Shown one piece after another: positions 23,701 through 33,197 of a stretch of DNA of 64,000 bases. The DNA is from Colias croceus (taxonomy: Eukaryota > Arthropoda > Insecta > Lepidoptera > Pieridae), in contig NC_059566.1 of assembly GCF_905220415.1 (NCBI RefSeq), positions 2,604,001 through 2,668,000 of the forward strand, read 5' to 3'. Below the pieces are notes generated by a model. That model worked only from the letters and a program-made list of their open reading frames with translations. It was not told the origin of the DNA and searched no databases. The position numbers and the translations under genes are program-made. The number at the start of each line of letters is the position of its first letter. The first letter of the stretch is position 1.

Positions 23701-24779
23701 ACTCTCAACGCTGCTGGGACAGCTAGTATAATATGTTTATCCATACTAATATTATAAATGCGAAAGTAACTCTGTCTGTCTGTCTGTTACTCAATCACGC
23801 CTAAAATACTGAACCAATTTGCATGAAATTTGGTAGGGAGATATTTTGATATCCGAGAAAGGACATAGGCTACCTTTTATTGCGAAATATGTACCACGAG
23901 CGAAGCCGGGGCGGACCACTAGTATTATATAATCGCAATAATTATTAAAAATTGATAACACCTCATTAGGTATTAAAAACATCGATAACATTGTTAAATG
24001 AAAATTAATTTAATTTATGTGCATTATGGTGATATTTCTGTATTATTATATTATTAGTTTAGTGAAGCTAATTAATATAATAATATGTGTTTATTTGTAA
24101 ATTTCCGTTTAAAAGGCAAAATGAAATTAGATGAAATTATGCTACAAGTTATTAACTGTTCGGCGTTGCTATCTAAATTCAAAATTAAAGTTCCTTTTAA
24201 ATATCCCCGAAATCCCATTAACCTTCTATCTCCCCCCTTACGTAGGACTGTCCTTGGTTCCAATTCTCCAATTCCTAGACTTTGTAGAATTTACAATGAA
24301 TTTGCTCAAGATCTAGATATGTTCTCCCTTAGGTTAAATAAATTTAAGTACCTTGTGCATCACTTAGTTTAAGATCTTTATAATATGTATTTTTTGTTCT
24401 TTGTTTTGTTTCCTGTGTAAAACCTTTTAAAATTTAAATGTATGCATGCGGTGTTTACGGTCTACCTTAAATTGTACACTTAGTTTTAAGATTAATTTTA
24501 TATACTTATACTTGTTTATTTTGTGTTACAATTACTGGTAAACCTAATAAATAAATAAATAAATAAATAAATAAGTTACAACTAGCTTTCCAGAATAAGA
24601 CATAGGCTACTTTTATCCCGCGTATCCCACGGTAACGGGAACTATGCAGGTTTTACTTTGAAAACGCGGGCGAAGCCGCGGGCGGTAAGCTAGTAATAGA
24701 TAATGATTACCTCCACTCTCCAAATCTCCAAACCCGCTACCTTCCCGGAATTTGCAAAAGCTCGGTGTACTTCAGGCAT
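8704..24779 (-). CDS. Three-domain cytosolic gelsolin/severin/CapG-type actin-capping protein
   Basis: Binds and caps actin filament barbed ends, usually under calcium control. The ten coding exons (minus strand) are 24779-24711, 20439-20365, 16651-16462, 15070-14955, 13763-13586, 11103-11003, 10687-10571, 10010-9945, 9133-9071 and 8775-8704. All have GT-AG borders, phases match throughout, and they total 348 aa. Domain 1 is about residues 5-125 (AGLEIWRVEDFEPVPVPK, WDIHFWLGTKTSQDEAGAAA, VQHRESQGYES, ASGFNHV). Domain 2 is about 130-215 (GDCFILDVDHDIFLYVGEKA). After an acidic linker, domain 3 is about 245-348 (ECYILDTGSSIYVWIGKKS, then KVVEGIEPTAFKQHF). The length equals that of three-domain members such as CapG and severin rather than the six-domain gelsolins. 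The start MPEVHRAFANSG has no signal peptide. The coding exon starts one base before the ATG, so the leader is non-coding. The CDS spreads over 16 kb because of transposon-filled introns. Confidence 0.92.
8831..9026 (-). mobile_element. Helitron-like H1 copy in the last gelsolin intron
   Basis: It has CTAG at the left end after A, the H1 hairpin and body, and the tail tcagctttataatattaagt before T. Confidence 0.65.
9522..9690 (-). mobile_element. Helitron-like H1 copy, tail truncated
   Basis: It begins at CTAG after A, then gctgtgatccgcggtttcac and the H1 body, and stops at aacaaactcttcag. Confidence 0.6.
10130..10919. repeat. R6, H4 and H2 copies around a gelsolin exon
   Basis: 10130-10240 is R6 (caaggttgcgtcatggcaat, caaagaagtttcacttct). 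10366-10552 is a full H4 copy (TC start, CTAG end before T). 10717-10919 is an H2 copy on the plus strand with a mutated end (gccagt). The gelsolin exon 10687-10571 lies between the last two. Confidence 0.6.
11150..11340. repeat. Repeat with unfilled site matching the filled site at 53.9 kb
   Basis: It runs accacaaaacgatttaaac to tctatgtgaaatacgac and resembles 53908-54350. There the same sequence is split by an inverted-repeat element at 53961-54319. Confidence 0.5.
11630..11703. repeat. Nested hairpin
   Basis: The outer arms are TGTGTAGCGCATGTCGCGTG (11630-11649) and its exact complement at 11684-11703. The inner arms are CCGAGTAGGT (11661-11670) and its complement at 11674-11683. The left arm recurs in direct orientation at about 12826-12845, on the far side of the minisatellite. 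Confidence 0.8.
11783..12810. repeat. Minisatellite of about 1 kb in a gelsolin intron
   Basis: Tandem, variably ordered short units built on accgagtagaccaagtagac, followed by cgcaccttc, aaacctatt, cacaccaatttc or catcaatttc. The open frames across it come from the repeat and are not genes. It fills much of the gelsolin intron between 13586 and 11103. Confidence 0.9.
13352..13516 (+). mobile_element. Helitron-like H1 copy
   Basis: It has gcgctgatctcaggaactac, the H1 body and a hairpin end gcgggtgaaaccgc. The terminal CTAG is mutated (cagcagt). Confidence 0.6.
13790..14240 (-). mobile_element. R6-related element split by a nested H2 copy
   Basis: The outer parts (aacttctttatcggggttgg to gcatatagtaaa, and ttattttttgaaaaataagg onwards) match the complement of 47640-47836, which is uninterrupted. 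Bases 13934-14170 are an H2 element on the minus strand, starting TCCATACTAA and ending CCTAG, placed exactly between A and T. Confidence 0.7.
14270..14578. repeat. Composite of H1- and H2-type fragments
   Basis: An H1-related part with CTAG at about 14374 runs into an H2-like part ending gcgaagccgcggtttgaagtCTAG. It lies in the gelsolin intron between 14955 and 13763. Confidence 0.5.
15127..15312. mobile_element. Short inverted-repeat element
   Basis: The ends are ttatacttcctttggcg and cgccaaagaagtataa, about 17 bp of inverted repeat. The target duplication is not decisive (TA possible). Confidence 0.5.
15446..15975. repeat. Half of a TAA-type element, then H1 and H2 copies
   Basis: 15446-15515 matches one end of the element at 41788-42001 (ggttgcagagctt, accgaccatcagtgcgtac). 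15515-15656 is an H1 copy with an internal deletion and CTAG before T. 15737-15970 is an H2 copy on the minus strand (CTAG after A, tail ttagtagga). Confidence 0.55.
16962..18278 (+). mobile_element. Degenerate piggyBac-like element with decayed transposase
   Basis: It is bounded by TTAA on both sides (16958-16961 and 18279-18282). The ends CCCTAGATCACTAA and TTTAGTGAGCTAGGG are inverted repeats with the CCCTAG typical of piggyBac. Inside are an acidic N-terminal transposase start from about 17365, a frameshifted NAVDAVDQMCS segment (about 17665) followed by RKTNRWP in another frame, and the C-terminal cysteine-rich domain at about 17950-18110 (KICQFCP, then C..S.RKAICGEHTILTC..C). The catalytic DDE core is deleted and several stop codons are present, so it is dead. 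It lies in the gelsolin intron between 20365 and 16651. Confidence 0.85.
18529..18860 (+). repeat. Complete H1 copy followed by R13
   Basis: 18529-18702 starts TC after A and ends with hairpin plus CTAG before T. 18729-18860 is an R13 copy (caccgatgcttgataagtgt, ctgtccgtttaaagtgg). Confidence 0.65.
19713..20333. mobile_element. Two H2 copies in opposite orientation
   Basis: 19713-19949 is on the minus strand (ccgcccgcggcttcgcccgc to tataatattagtagga, with four ccatacat units). 20025-20333 is on the plus strand, starts TCCATACTAATATTATAAAT and ends CTAG before T. It has an internal inverted segment around 20150-20250 (pieces of cccgagaaatgacataggct in both directions). They lie just upstream of gelsolin exon 20439-20365. 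Confidence 0.6.
20720..22990. mobile_element. Nested repeat complex in a gelsolin intron
   Basis: 20720-20849 is a shortened H1 copy. 20853-20896 and 22874-22990 are the two halves of the repeat seen whole at 1070-1232. Between them sit about 2 kb: an element starting tctagacacgcggcagcgtg (18-bp hairpin GACACGCGGCAGCGTGTC, second copy at 40430-40612), an (AAAT)n-tailed LINE end at about 21690-21850, an R6 copy at 21890-22010, and the palindrome at 22261-22873. Confidence 0.6.
22261..22873. repeat. Long near-perfect palindrome (about 300-bp arms)
   Basis: The left arm starts atcctaccaaaaacataaat and the right arm ends with its complement. The arms meet around gatgaggctagtttt and aaaaactagcctcatc, with a loop of under 40 bp. 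Only scattered mismatches are seen (for example ctcttagag against ctctaaggg). Transcribed, it would form a hairpin of about 600 nt. Confidence 0.9.
23141..23922 (+). repeat. H4, R6 and H3 copies
   Basis: 23141-23330 is a complete H4 copy ending CTAG before T. 23620-23715 is an R6 fragment. 23741-23922 starts TCCATACTAATATTATAAAT and ends gcggaccaCTAG, an H3 copy. An (AGAA)n run lies at 23041-23063. Confidence 0.65.
24085..24575 (+). pseudogene. 3' end of a non-LTR retrotransposon (reverse-transcriptase ORF remnant)
   Basis: An open frame ending at 24372 encodes a piece (PLRRTVLGSNSPIPRLCRI) that resembles, as I recall it, the C-terminal end of jockey-type LINE ORF2. A 3' UTR follows, then a tail of AATA repeats at 24547-24573, as LINEs leave. 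It is 5' truncated. The family assignment is from memory. It lies about 140 bp 5' of the first gelsolin coding exon (24780-24711). Confidence 0.5.
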
Positions 24780-25150
24780 TCTGTAATTTAAATAATCTAT
24801 ACTTAATATTATAAACTGTGATTATAAAGATGAAGAGTTTGTTTGAACGCGCTAATCTCGGGAACTACTGGTCCGATTTGAAAAATTCTTTCAGTGTTAA
24901 ATAGCCCATTTATCGATACCACACCTAGTAAAATATATATCCGATTGCCCCGGCGAAACTCGGTTTCACCCGCGACAAATAATATTTTATGTAGGTAGTT
25001 TAATACAAGTACGCTAAATTAATGAAATTATATTGTATCGTCACCGATGCTTGATAAGCGTACAAAGTTTGAATTAAATCTGTCCGTTTAAAGTGAGTCA
25101 AAATCGAGTAAGGAGTCGGTTACATACAAACATACAGGTGAAGCTAATAA
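24598..25150 (+). repeat. H2 end, H1 fragment and R13 flanking the gelsolin start exon
   Basis: 24598-24693 is an H2 end with CTAG before T, directly downstream of exon 24780-24711 on the minus strand. 24796-24985 is an H1 fragment. 25020-25150 is an R13 copy. Confidence 0.55.
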
Positions 25151-25159
25151 CAGTGTGTT

Positions 25160-26100
25160 AAAAACCATGTGAGTGCATTAATTGTAGAACTTGTTCGAGT
25201 ATGTTAATACTGATAATGTTTGCAAACAAAGATAACCAACCATTCTTTTCACAAGAGGTTTTTTGTTGCGGCAAAACAACGAATATATTTGAAATTAAAA
25301 AAAGACTAGGTGTTTATTTGTATTTAATGCAATTAAAATATAAATTTAAAAATCATAGCCATAAATTTGGTATTGCACTTTTCGTTTATTTAATTTTTTC
25401 TTAGCACTAAGACTATGGCTTTGATCAAAAAGTTATTTACTTATTCAGTACTTAAAGTTAATAGCACAGACTAATTAATAGTATTCAGTATATTAAGTGA
25501 TATTAATGTATCTGCTCGTACACTAAATCAATAAATAGAAAGAAAGAACGAACAAATTGAAGCTTGGTAGTTGGTACTCAGATAATAAGCCCATGTGCGT
25601 ATGTAGTTGAGAATACAATAATTCATATTCTCAATCTTTTTTTGTCATAAATTTCTTTCAGATCCGATCATCCATCCATCTTCATAAGCTTTGCCATTTA
25701 TCATAGTAAGATACGATCGCAATATCAAATAGTTGCGGAACCAAGGCAATACAAATCTTTCGATCATAAAGCACTCCCCTAATCACAGAACATAATATAA
25801 ATATGTTCTGTGCTCCTAATGCTCCTCTACTAATGCTGAGTCGTGCAAAACATTGTGGTACCTACCTATACACAAATCTACACTAATATTATAAAGAGGA
25901 AAGATGTGATTGTTTGAATTGAACATAGGCATTGAATGATATTAATTATCCCGGGTCAACCAATGCGGAGACAGAACGAAATGCTGGTATTAAAATATAT
26001 AGATTCTGGCCAAACCACCAAATAAACGATTCATTAGTTTACCCGTAACAAAACGACCTTCATAATAAATCAACTGTGACTGTCTATTCTAGGTTAGTCA
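25160..26100. other. Intron DNA, nothing recognised
   Basis: No coding exon or clear repeat is seen. A small hairpin (cacagaacat against atgttctgtg) is at 25795-25823. Confidence 0.4.
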
Positions 26101-26415
26101 CCGCTTTTATATACTAACTAGCTACATCCCGCGGATTCAAGGAAACAGGCAAAAGCAAGTATTTCTATAGGTTAAGAGTTATGTACATACTAAATTTCAT
26201 TGTAATCGGTTCAGTACCTAGTAGGTATTTGCGTGAAAGAGAAACAAACATCCATCCATCCATTCTTCCCAACTTTCGCATTTATAATAATAGTAGGATT
26301 TTAATGCTATAAAAAACGAAATATCAAACACTTTCGTATAATTATAATATTACTAGCGGTCCGCCCCGGTTATGCGCTTACCAACACATTTTGCGATTCA
26401 TTTTTATAGTATAAA

Positions 26416-27185
26416 CTAGCTGTGCCCCGCGGTTTCATCCGCACCCGTTTGCTTCCCTCCTGTTGGTCTTAGGGATAGGGTGATGATATTATATAACCTA
26501 TAAACTTCCTCGATAAATGGGCTATCTAACACCGAAAGAATTTTTCAATTCGGACAAGTAGTTCCCGAGATTGGCGCGTTCAAACAAACAAACTCTTCAG
26601 TTTTATAATATTAGTATACGTGTAGATTAGTAAGGATAGTTACAATCATATTATATCCATTATCCATACATTCTTACGACGTAGCGTTCATAATATTCGC
26701 TATGGACGAAAATAAAGCTTGGAAGCGCAAAGCAGTAAAATGATCAACCTAGATCTGCTTGAAATACTAACATGAGTTCGTTTGAAGACTGGAATAAACT
26801 CGATAAATAGCAGTTCCTATTTGCATCATGTTGTGATGTGGAAAACAATAAGACATGTTTATTTTGGGTAAACGTAAATTCTGTTAAAAGTAATTCATTT
26901 ATAAAAATCTACCTTTCCGCCTGCGGCCTCGCCCGCGTTTTCAAAGTAAAACCCGCATAGTTCCCGTTCCCGTAGGATTTCCGGGATAAAACCTAGCCTA
27001 TGTTCAGCAACATAGGCTAGGTTTTATCCCTGCTGCAGGCAGGCAGGCTGCATCTTTCCTGAGCAGGGAAGATGCAGCTTTCTAATAGTGAAAGAATTTT
27101 TGAAATCGGTCCAGTAGATTATGCGTGAAAACCATACATACATACATAATTATTACAAACCTTTCCTCTTTATAATATTAGTATA
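26416..27185. repeat. H1 copy and an H2 fragment with tandem hairpins
   Basis: 26416-26625 is H1 on the minus strand with CTAG after A. From 26920 an H2 fragment runs into two adjacent hairpins: gggataaaacctagcctatg with its complement (about 26985-27029), and gctgcatctttcctg with its complement (about 27048-27079). Confidence 0.6.
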
Positions 27186-27719
27186 GATGCCTAGGTATAC
27201 GTAGTACTATTATTCTGTGCTTATACTAATAATTTAAGCGAGGGAATCTAAAGCCTGTAACACAATTTTAAACTAACATAGGCTTTAGTTTCCCCAAATA
27301 TATAATCTATATTATATTCGTCGCCTTACTCCATAACTGGAAAGCCCTCAACGCGCATAAAGAAGTTTCACTTCAAAGAGATTTCTAAATATAGGTAGGT
27401 ACTACGTGTACTTATAGATACAGACAGACAGACTGTAATTCACATGTAATTGAATACAAATACAAGATAACATCCTCTTGACTGCTATCTCAAGCTTAGT
27501 ACTTGTAATAAATCTGTTTTTTACAATCCGAGCGTAAAATTAGACTCACATTTGCGTAAGTAGGAATCGGTTCCTAATGTAAAAATTTTGTGTAATGTAA
27601 AAAACGTATTAGTTCAGAGAGCCTATTACAGCATTAAGGAATATATGGAAGATAAAAACCCATGGAGGGTTGTCGCGTACAAACCATAAGACAGTTATTT
27701 GGCATATTATATGATAATA

Positions 27720-27945
27720 TATCTACGTACAGTTACTTAGTTACATATTTTGTAAAATTAAATTGTAATACTCAAATGATTTAATCATTTAAAAGAGCAA
27801 CTATGGAGTTTCTTGCCGATTCTTCTCCATAGATACTGCTTTCCGAATCGGTGGTAAATGTTAAAATATGTATTGACGTTTCAAAAGTGCTTCTCGAAGA
27901 AGTCTAATTGAATAAATATATGTTTGAGTTTGAGTTTGAACTTTG
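27720..27945 (+). mobile_element. 3' end of a LINE
   Basis: It contains gagtttcttgccgattcttc and cgaatcggtggtaaatgtta and ends in tttgagtttgagtttgaa. The complement recurs at 44529-44690, so this is a dispersed 3' end. Confidence 0.55.
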
Positions 27946-28290
27946 ATGATGCTAAGGAAAGCGTGTTCAAATGCGTGATATAAAAAATTGTGTGTTATTG
28001 ATACAATGAATACTTAATGTCACTTTTATTGTTTTTTTTAATCACTTGATACTTTTATCTAAATATCTTCCTTTACTGTTGCCATAATAAAAAAGCTTTT
28101 AGCTTTATTTCCTAAGAGACTCTCCCTAGAGGGTGACGCCATAAAGTTCAGGGTGGGATGACATCATCAATCGATAGACCTTCGGGACCAACCCTTAGCT
28201 ATCTGTTTAATTATTTACTAGCTTTGCCGCGCGGTTCCACTCGCAAAAGTATTTCTATAGCTTATGTTATTCTGGTACCTACATAAGCTA

Positions 28291-30151
28291 GGGTCATTGC
28301 GCCTGTTCGCGTCCACCTGCCTATTCGCGTCCATTTTGCGGATATCTTTTAGAAAATTTACGAAAATAAGTATACTTTATGTAAAATTGTAATAAGAAAA
28401 ATTTCCGATAATACCTCAATGTATAAGAGACATGCACACTTATTCAAAATATGCCTGCGCACCGCCTATCCTATTTAAAAAAAATATTTAATTTTGGCTA
28501 TTAAACGAGAGAGCTAAAACGCGCGGGATTTTGAAAAAAAAAATAGTGCGCAGCGTCGCGTTTGACGGTAAGTATCTTATTGTTAAATGTGAATTTTTGA
28601 ATATGTAACTGTTTCTTTACTTTGCTAACAAAACATGGAATAGTATGGATTATAAATCAGCTTATTTCTTTTACAATTAATAGCTAAAATAAGGTGGACG
28701 CGAATTACTACACCGAATTTGTACAACTTCCATTTTGCGTCCAAGGTGGGCGCAAACTATACCTATAGTGCATAACAATAGAACATATTGCGTCCACATT
28801 GTTTTTCATTACGTAGCAATGAATTGTTTGTTAAAATATGTAATTTATAATAGATTGTAAATTTTTTACTAAGACCACAAGATGATAATTTAAATTTTCA
28901 TTCAAATTAGCAAATTTGTATGCTATTTTTTCATTTTAAAATGGGTATTCCAAGAATGAGACTAGTATCTATCTTTGAGAATGAGTCAATAAGTTTGTGG
29001 TTAAGAAAATAATATAAACAAAAAAGAAATTTAATTCATTAGAAAATAAAAAATAGGGTAGAGGTGTAGGTGTAATCTTAATAGAACTGATTATTATTTA
29101 TTTACATAACGTAACGTTGTTTTTTGTTAATTTTTAGTTCTATTTATGATGAAAAGATAAATATAAATAAGTTTTTCAGTTTCCTTACAGTGAATTATAT
29201 TAATAATAATGTTGATTTTAGGGTTCCGAACCTCAAAAGGAAAAACCGGAATCCTTGTAGGATCACTTTGATATCCGTCCGTCTGTATGTCCGTCTGCCG
29301 GTCTGTCTTTCTGTCAAGACGCTTTTTCTCAGTAACGCGTTCAGGTATAAAGCTGAAATTTATATTGAATACTCAAGTCTACGGTCCCTCGAAGCAGTGA
29401 AAAAATCAAACTTATAAGCCAAAGAATTCAAAAGATACAGCCGTTTATGCTGCAAATTTTCGCAAATTTCGACATTCGCAAGGGAATCAAAACCTACAGG
29501 GTACTTTACGTGAACACAGACACTTGAAGTTTGGTACGAAGCAACGTCTTATAGCACGAATAAGGGAGATATTGAAAAAATAATCATTTACAGTTAAAAC
29601 ATATGAAAAAAAACAGGTTAATACGGAACCCTCGTTGTGCGAGTTCCACTCGAATTTGGCCGGTTTTTATTAAATAACTATATTCGTAAATAAATAATTT
29701 ATTAAAATCTAATTTTTATTTGCATTTATCTGATAAAATATCACCCAATACACTCTTAATTCTTTTTCTAAGCTGGTGGACGCGAACTGGTCCACGGGTG
29801 GACGCAAACTGGAATTTTTGGACGCGAACTAAGTAAAACGCCTAATTCTGCTATTTATCTAGATAAATAAAAACCACATGATATTTCCAACACAATTGAA
29901 AGTAAATAATAATAAATAATAAATAAATAAATAAATCATTTATTTGTTTTATCAAAGTGTAGTACAATAAAATTGATTACAGTAAGAATTGCGTATAAAA
30001 ATAATGATAATAAATAATAATAAATCTTATAATAGACTATGTAATGAACACGTTTCATAAATTTTGCGTTGAAATTTGTTCTGGAACATTTTTATTTTCT
30101 CCTTCAAACTTTCCAACTGCACTAAGTGGACGCGAACTGGCGCAATGACCC
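28291..30151. mobile_element. TA-flanked non-autonomous DNA transposon with repeated GGACGCGAAC motifs
   Basis: The ends gggtcattgcgcctgttcgc and gcgaactggcgcaatgaccc are inverted repeats, with TA directly outside each (28289-28290, 30152-30153). The motif gtggacgcgaactgg or a variant recurs inside on both strands near 28305, 28322, 28690, 28730, 28790, 29775, 29795 and 29815. No transposase frame is visible. It has landed in an H2-like repeat, whose halves flank it. A second repeat is nested inside at 29221-29669. Confidence 0.75.
29221..29669 (+). repeat. Dispersed repeat starting gggttccgaacctc
   Basis: It starts gggttccgaacctcaaaagg, has a cgtccgtctgtatgtccgtc run and ends ggaaccctcgttgtgcgag and ttggccggttttta. 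The ends resemble a repeat common in moths and butterflies. The class is uncertain. Confidence 0.5.
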
Positions 30152-30247
30152 TACATCACTGCCAAAAATCATCACAACCTTTTCCATGGTTTTTGTGTGA
30201 AAGAGTAACAAACACACATTGCTACAAACTTTCGCGTTTTAGTAGGA

Positions 30248-31024
30248 TACTGCGCTCCGCGGTTTCACCCGCGTGGCTCCGCTCCTGTTGGTCTTAGCGT
30301 GATGATGAGCCAATAGCCTTCCTCGATAAATGGGCTATCCAACACCGAAATAATTTTTCAAATCAGACCAGTATTTCCTGAGATTAGCGCGTTCAAACAA
30401 ACAAACAAACTACCAACAGGAGCGGAGCAATGCGGGTGAAATCGCGGAGCACAGCTAGTATAGTGCACGTATACTTGTATTAATTAGTCTGTCTCAACAA
30501 ACATAAGATAAAAAGGCCTAAAACCTAGCCTTTGTAGCCCACATCGTATACCTGAAACAGGTTCTTCATTTAAGAATGAACAAAAATATACTCAAATTTC
30601 ATAAAAAAATAAGAGTGATTTTTCAGTATCCTAAGTCCAAGGTCAGCCTTGGCTAACGCTCTCAGAAAAGGAAAATTAAAAACACAATTATTGTTTTGTG
30701 TGTTTGTTTGCATTGCTGTTTTGTATTAGTATTGAGATGTAAACAAAAGAATACTAATATGGTATAATTTTATCATCTGAAATTGGTAATATCTACCATA
30801 TCTACTAATCCTAGGTAGGTACTAGGTAATAAATGCGATTGTGAGGATGTGTGTGTGTTTGTTACTCTTTCACGCAAATATTACTGAACCGATAACAATG
30901 TAATTAAGCACACACATAGAGGGTAACTTGGATTAACACAAAGGATAGGTTTATCCCGAAAATCCCGTAGTATCTATGCGGCTTTTCTTTAAAAACGCGG
31001 GCGAAGCCGCGGGCGGAAAGCTAG
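30248..31024. repeat. H1 pair in inverted order, then an H2 copy
   Basis: 30248-30408 is H1 on the minus strand. It abuts an H1 end on the plus strand (30411-30457, CTAG before T), so the two hairpin ends face outward. 30815-31023 is an H2 copy on the plus strand ending CTAG before T. Confidence 0.6.
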
Positions 31025-32049
31025 TCAAAAGCTGAAGTTTGTTTGTTTGAACGCTCTAATCTAAAGGGAAATGCAATGAGGAAACAAAACAGCGAACGGT
31101 TGAAAGAAAATGCTACAAATGTTTTTTTCGGAGATTATTACAGAAACTTAGTTAACATAAGTTTATACGTTAGTCGTAAAGCTGTATCTCTGTGTAAAAA
31201 TTACTCCGTTTTAATAAAGTGGTAGGTATTTCTCGCACTAAATTCTTGTAAGATTGGCACTATGTAGGTATGGCACACAGCACAATGGACATTTTGATTA
31301 TATATTATTAAAGTAGCATGTATTTCTTATAGGTAACAGTGTGACTATCTATAACACAATATTATAATAGAATGTACCGTTTATATAAGATTATTTATAG
31401 GTAAGTGAGTATCAACATACCTAATTAAGAACAAAGATTTGATTTATAAATATACAATAACAATAATTATTAATTACAATAGGTAATTAGCAAATAAATT
31501 CGAAAACAATTAAACCCATTTTCACTAGGTATCATTTCAAAAATAGAAAACTACACAACGCGAACGTAAATAAACACAGAATTATAGATACGATAAAAAC
31601 ACTTAATTAACATCAAATTTTACATAAAACCATGTCATTCCTCCACAAATAAATTACATGCAAAAATATTATAAAATAACACTATAAAAACTACCCTAAT
31701 TAATTATAACACGCAAATAAAAAGCCGATAAACGTATACAAATTAATAAAAACTTACATTACGTCTATCCTTTGCGAAATTCGAAACAAAACTGATGTCT
31801 GAACAATGAAGTATGAACATAGTAAATTAAAATTCGAACATGTATGCTGTAGCTAAATGACAGATAAAGTTATTTTTAAAATGTGCGTTCGTGGATTTTA
31901 TGTCATAATGTTTTATGGTGGTATCAAGGTCAATGTTGTGCTTGTGATATAATGTAGGTAATAGGTATTTATATACTTTTTATGGAAGTTAAAACAGCGA
32001 TGATAGATGTTTTAAATTATGAGAGGATATTTATTTTCTGTTTAATAAA
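31025..32049. other. Gelsolin upstream region
   Basis: AT-rich DNA. Apart from the H2 end on its left and the candidate first exon, no repeat or gene is recognised. Confidence 0.35.
31758..31793 (-). promoter_or_regulatory. Probable initiator and non-coding first exon of the cytosolic gelsolin gene
   Basis: On the minus strand an arthropod initiator match, ATCAGT, lies at 31796-31791. A consensus donor GTAAGT begins at 31757. A first exon of about 36 nt would start at 31793 and end at 31758, splicing to the acceptor before 24780. This rests on signals only; no transcript evidence is available. Confidence 0.35.
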
Positions 32050-32216
32050 AAAGACGTGTGGCACTCGGGGACTGCCGCGGTAAAGCTATTGCATAACATG
32101 TCTTCAAGCCACACCTCCGAGCCCGTCGTAGTGGGGAGCGTGAGGTTTTTTCGTTACGGAATTACTCGATTCGGTCCCCGCGCTCAAGGCCCGCGATAGA
32201 AGCTATGCAATAGCTT
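32050..32216 (-). repeat. Dispersed repeat, pair of the copy at 46025-46262
   Basis: It contains actcggggactgccgcggta, caagccacacctccgagccc and ccccgcgctcaaggcccgc. The opposite-strand copy at 46025-46262 shares all three blocks. Confidence 0.6.
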
Positions 32217-32752
32217 AAAATCATTTGAAATTCTTATCGTTTCAAAAAATCTAAATAAATTCAATCAGAATTAATTAGTTACCTACATTAATAATTTGAC
32301 GAATAAATTTAAATAAGCATTTTTTTGATAATCGTGTACCCACTTGAATTTGATATTTTGATTTTATAATCGCGTACTAATTAGATCTATCTTAAAAACA
32401 AGATTACCAACACCAGCGTATATTATACTTAATCGAAATTAATTCTCTTATTTTTTTTTAAACTCACAAACAACATAATTTTGAAATGACAAATTCTCAT
32501 TACCTATATTTATTTATTATAGTCAAATTAAACATTTACGATATCAATGTTTTTACCGCAACACATTTTGCATGCATAGCTAACTTCTACGTGCTTCTCC
32601 CAAGTGAGACGAGACGTTTTTGTTTTTTTTTATATAGGTATTCTTTTATTAAGATAGGTAAGGGTATAATCTTGTGATCTTGTTTTTAAACCACTGAGTT
32701 AAATCATAATATTTTGAGAATATTTATAATGTAACAAATAAATTATTTTAAA

Positions 32753-33189
32753 TAGGGATGTAACGATACCGATACCGATACCGATATATCGGTATCGCCG
32801 ATAATAAAACAACCGATACCGATATCAAACAATTCAAAAAACCGCGCCCAATGAACGATGCGGGAGTGGGAGGCCGCCCGCGCGTGCGCACTTTGTTTTC
32901 TGAAAAAACTACCAATAGTAAACTTTTATTAGGTAGGTACTGATTGTATGTGTATTACTTAAAGTTTAACTGACTTTGTAAAATAATAATACTAAAATAA
33001 ATGGTTTTGTTGTTTTTTGATTTGGCATTTTTGTTTAAAATAATACGATTAACAGTTGAGTCTCTGTTAAATGTTGGTAACTTTTTATGCATAATTCACT
33101 ATTTTAATCGGTATCGGTATCGCCGATACATTACTACAAATATCGTTATCGGTGTCGTATCGGCAAAATCATGTATCGTTACATCCCTA
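32753..33189. mobile_element. hAT-type non-autonomous element with exact 8-bp target duplication
   Basis: The terminal inverted repeats are TAGGGATGTAACGATAC and its exact complement. The 8 bp outside each end are ATTTTAAA (32745-32752 and 33190-33197). The inside is rich in ggtatcg repeats near both ends. It is 437 bp and has no transposase. Confidence 0.88.
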
Positions 33190-33197
33190 ATTTTAAA

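Noticed and set aside
29124..29417. 97-aa frame
   Set aside because: It lies across the border of a dispersed repeat (29221-29669) within a transposon.
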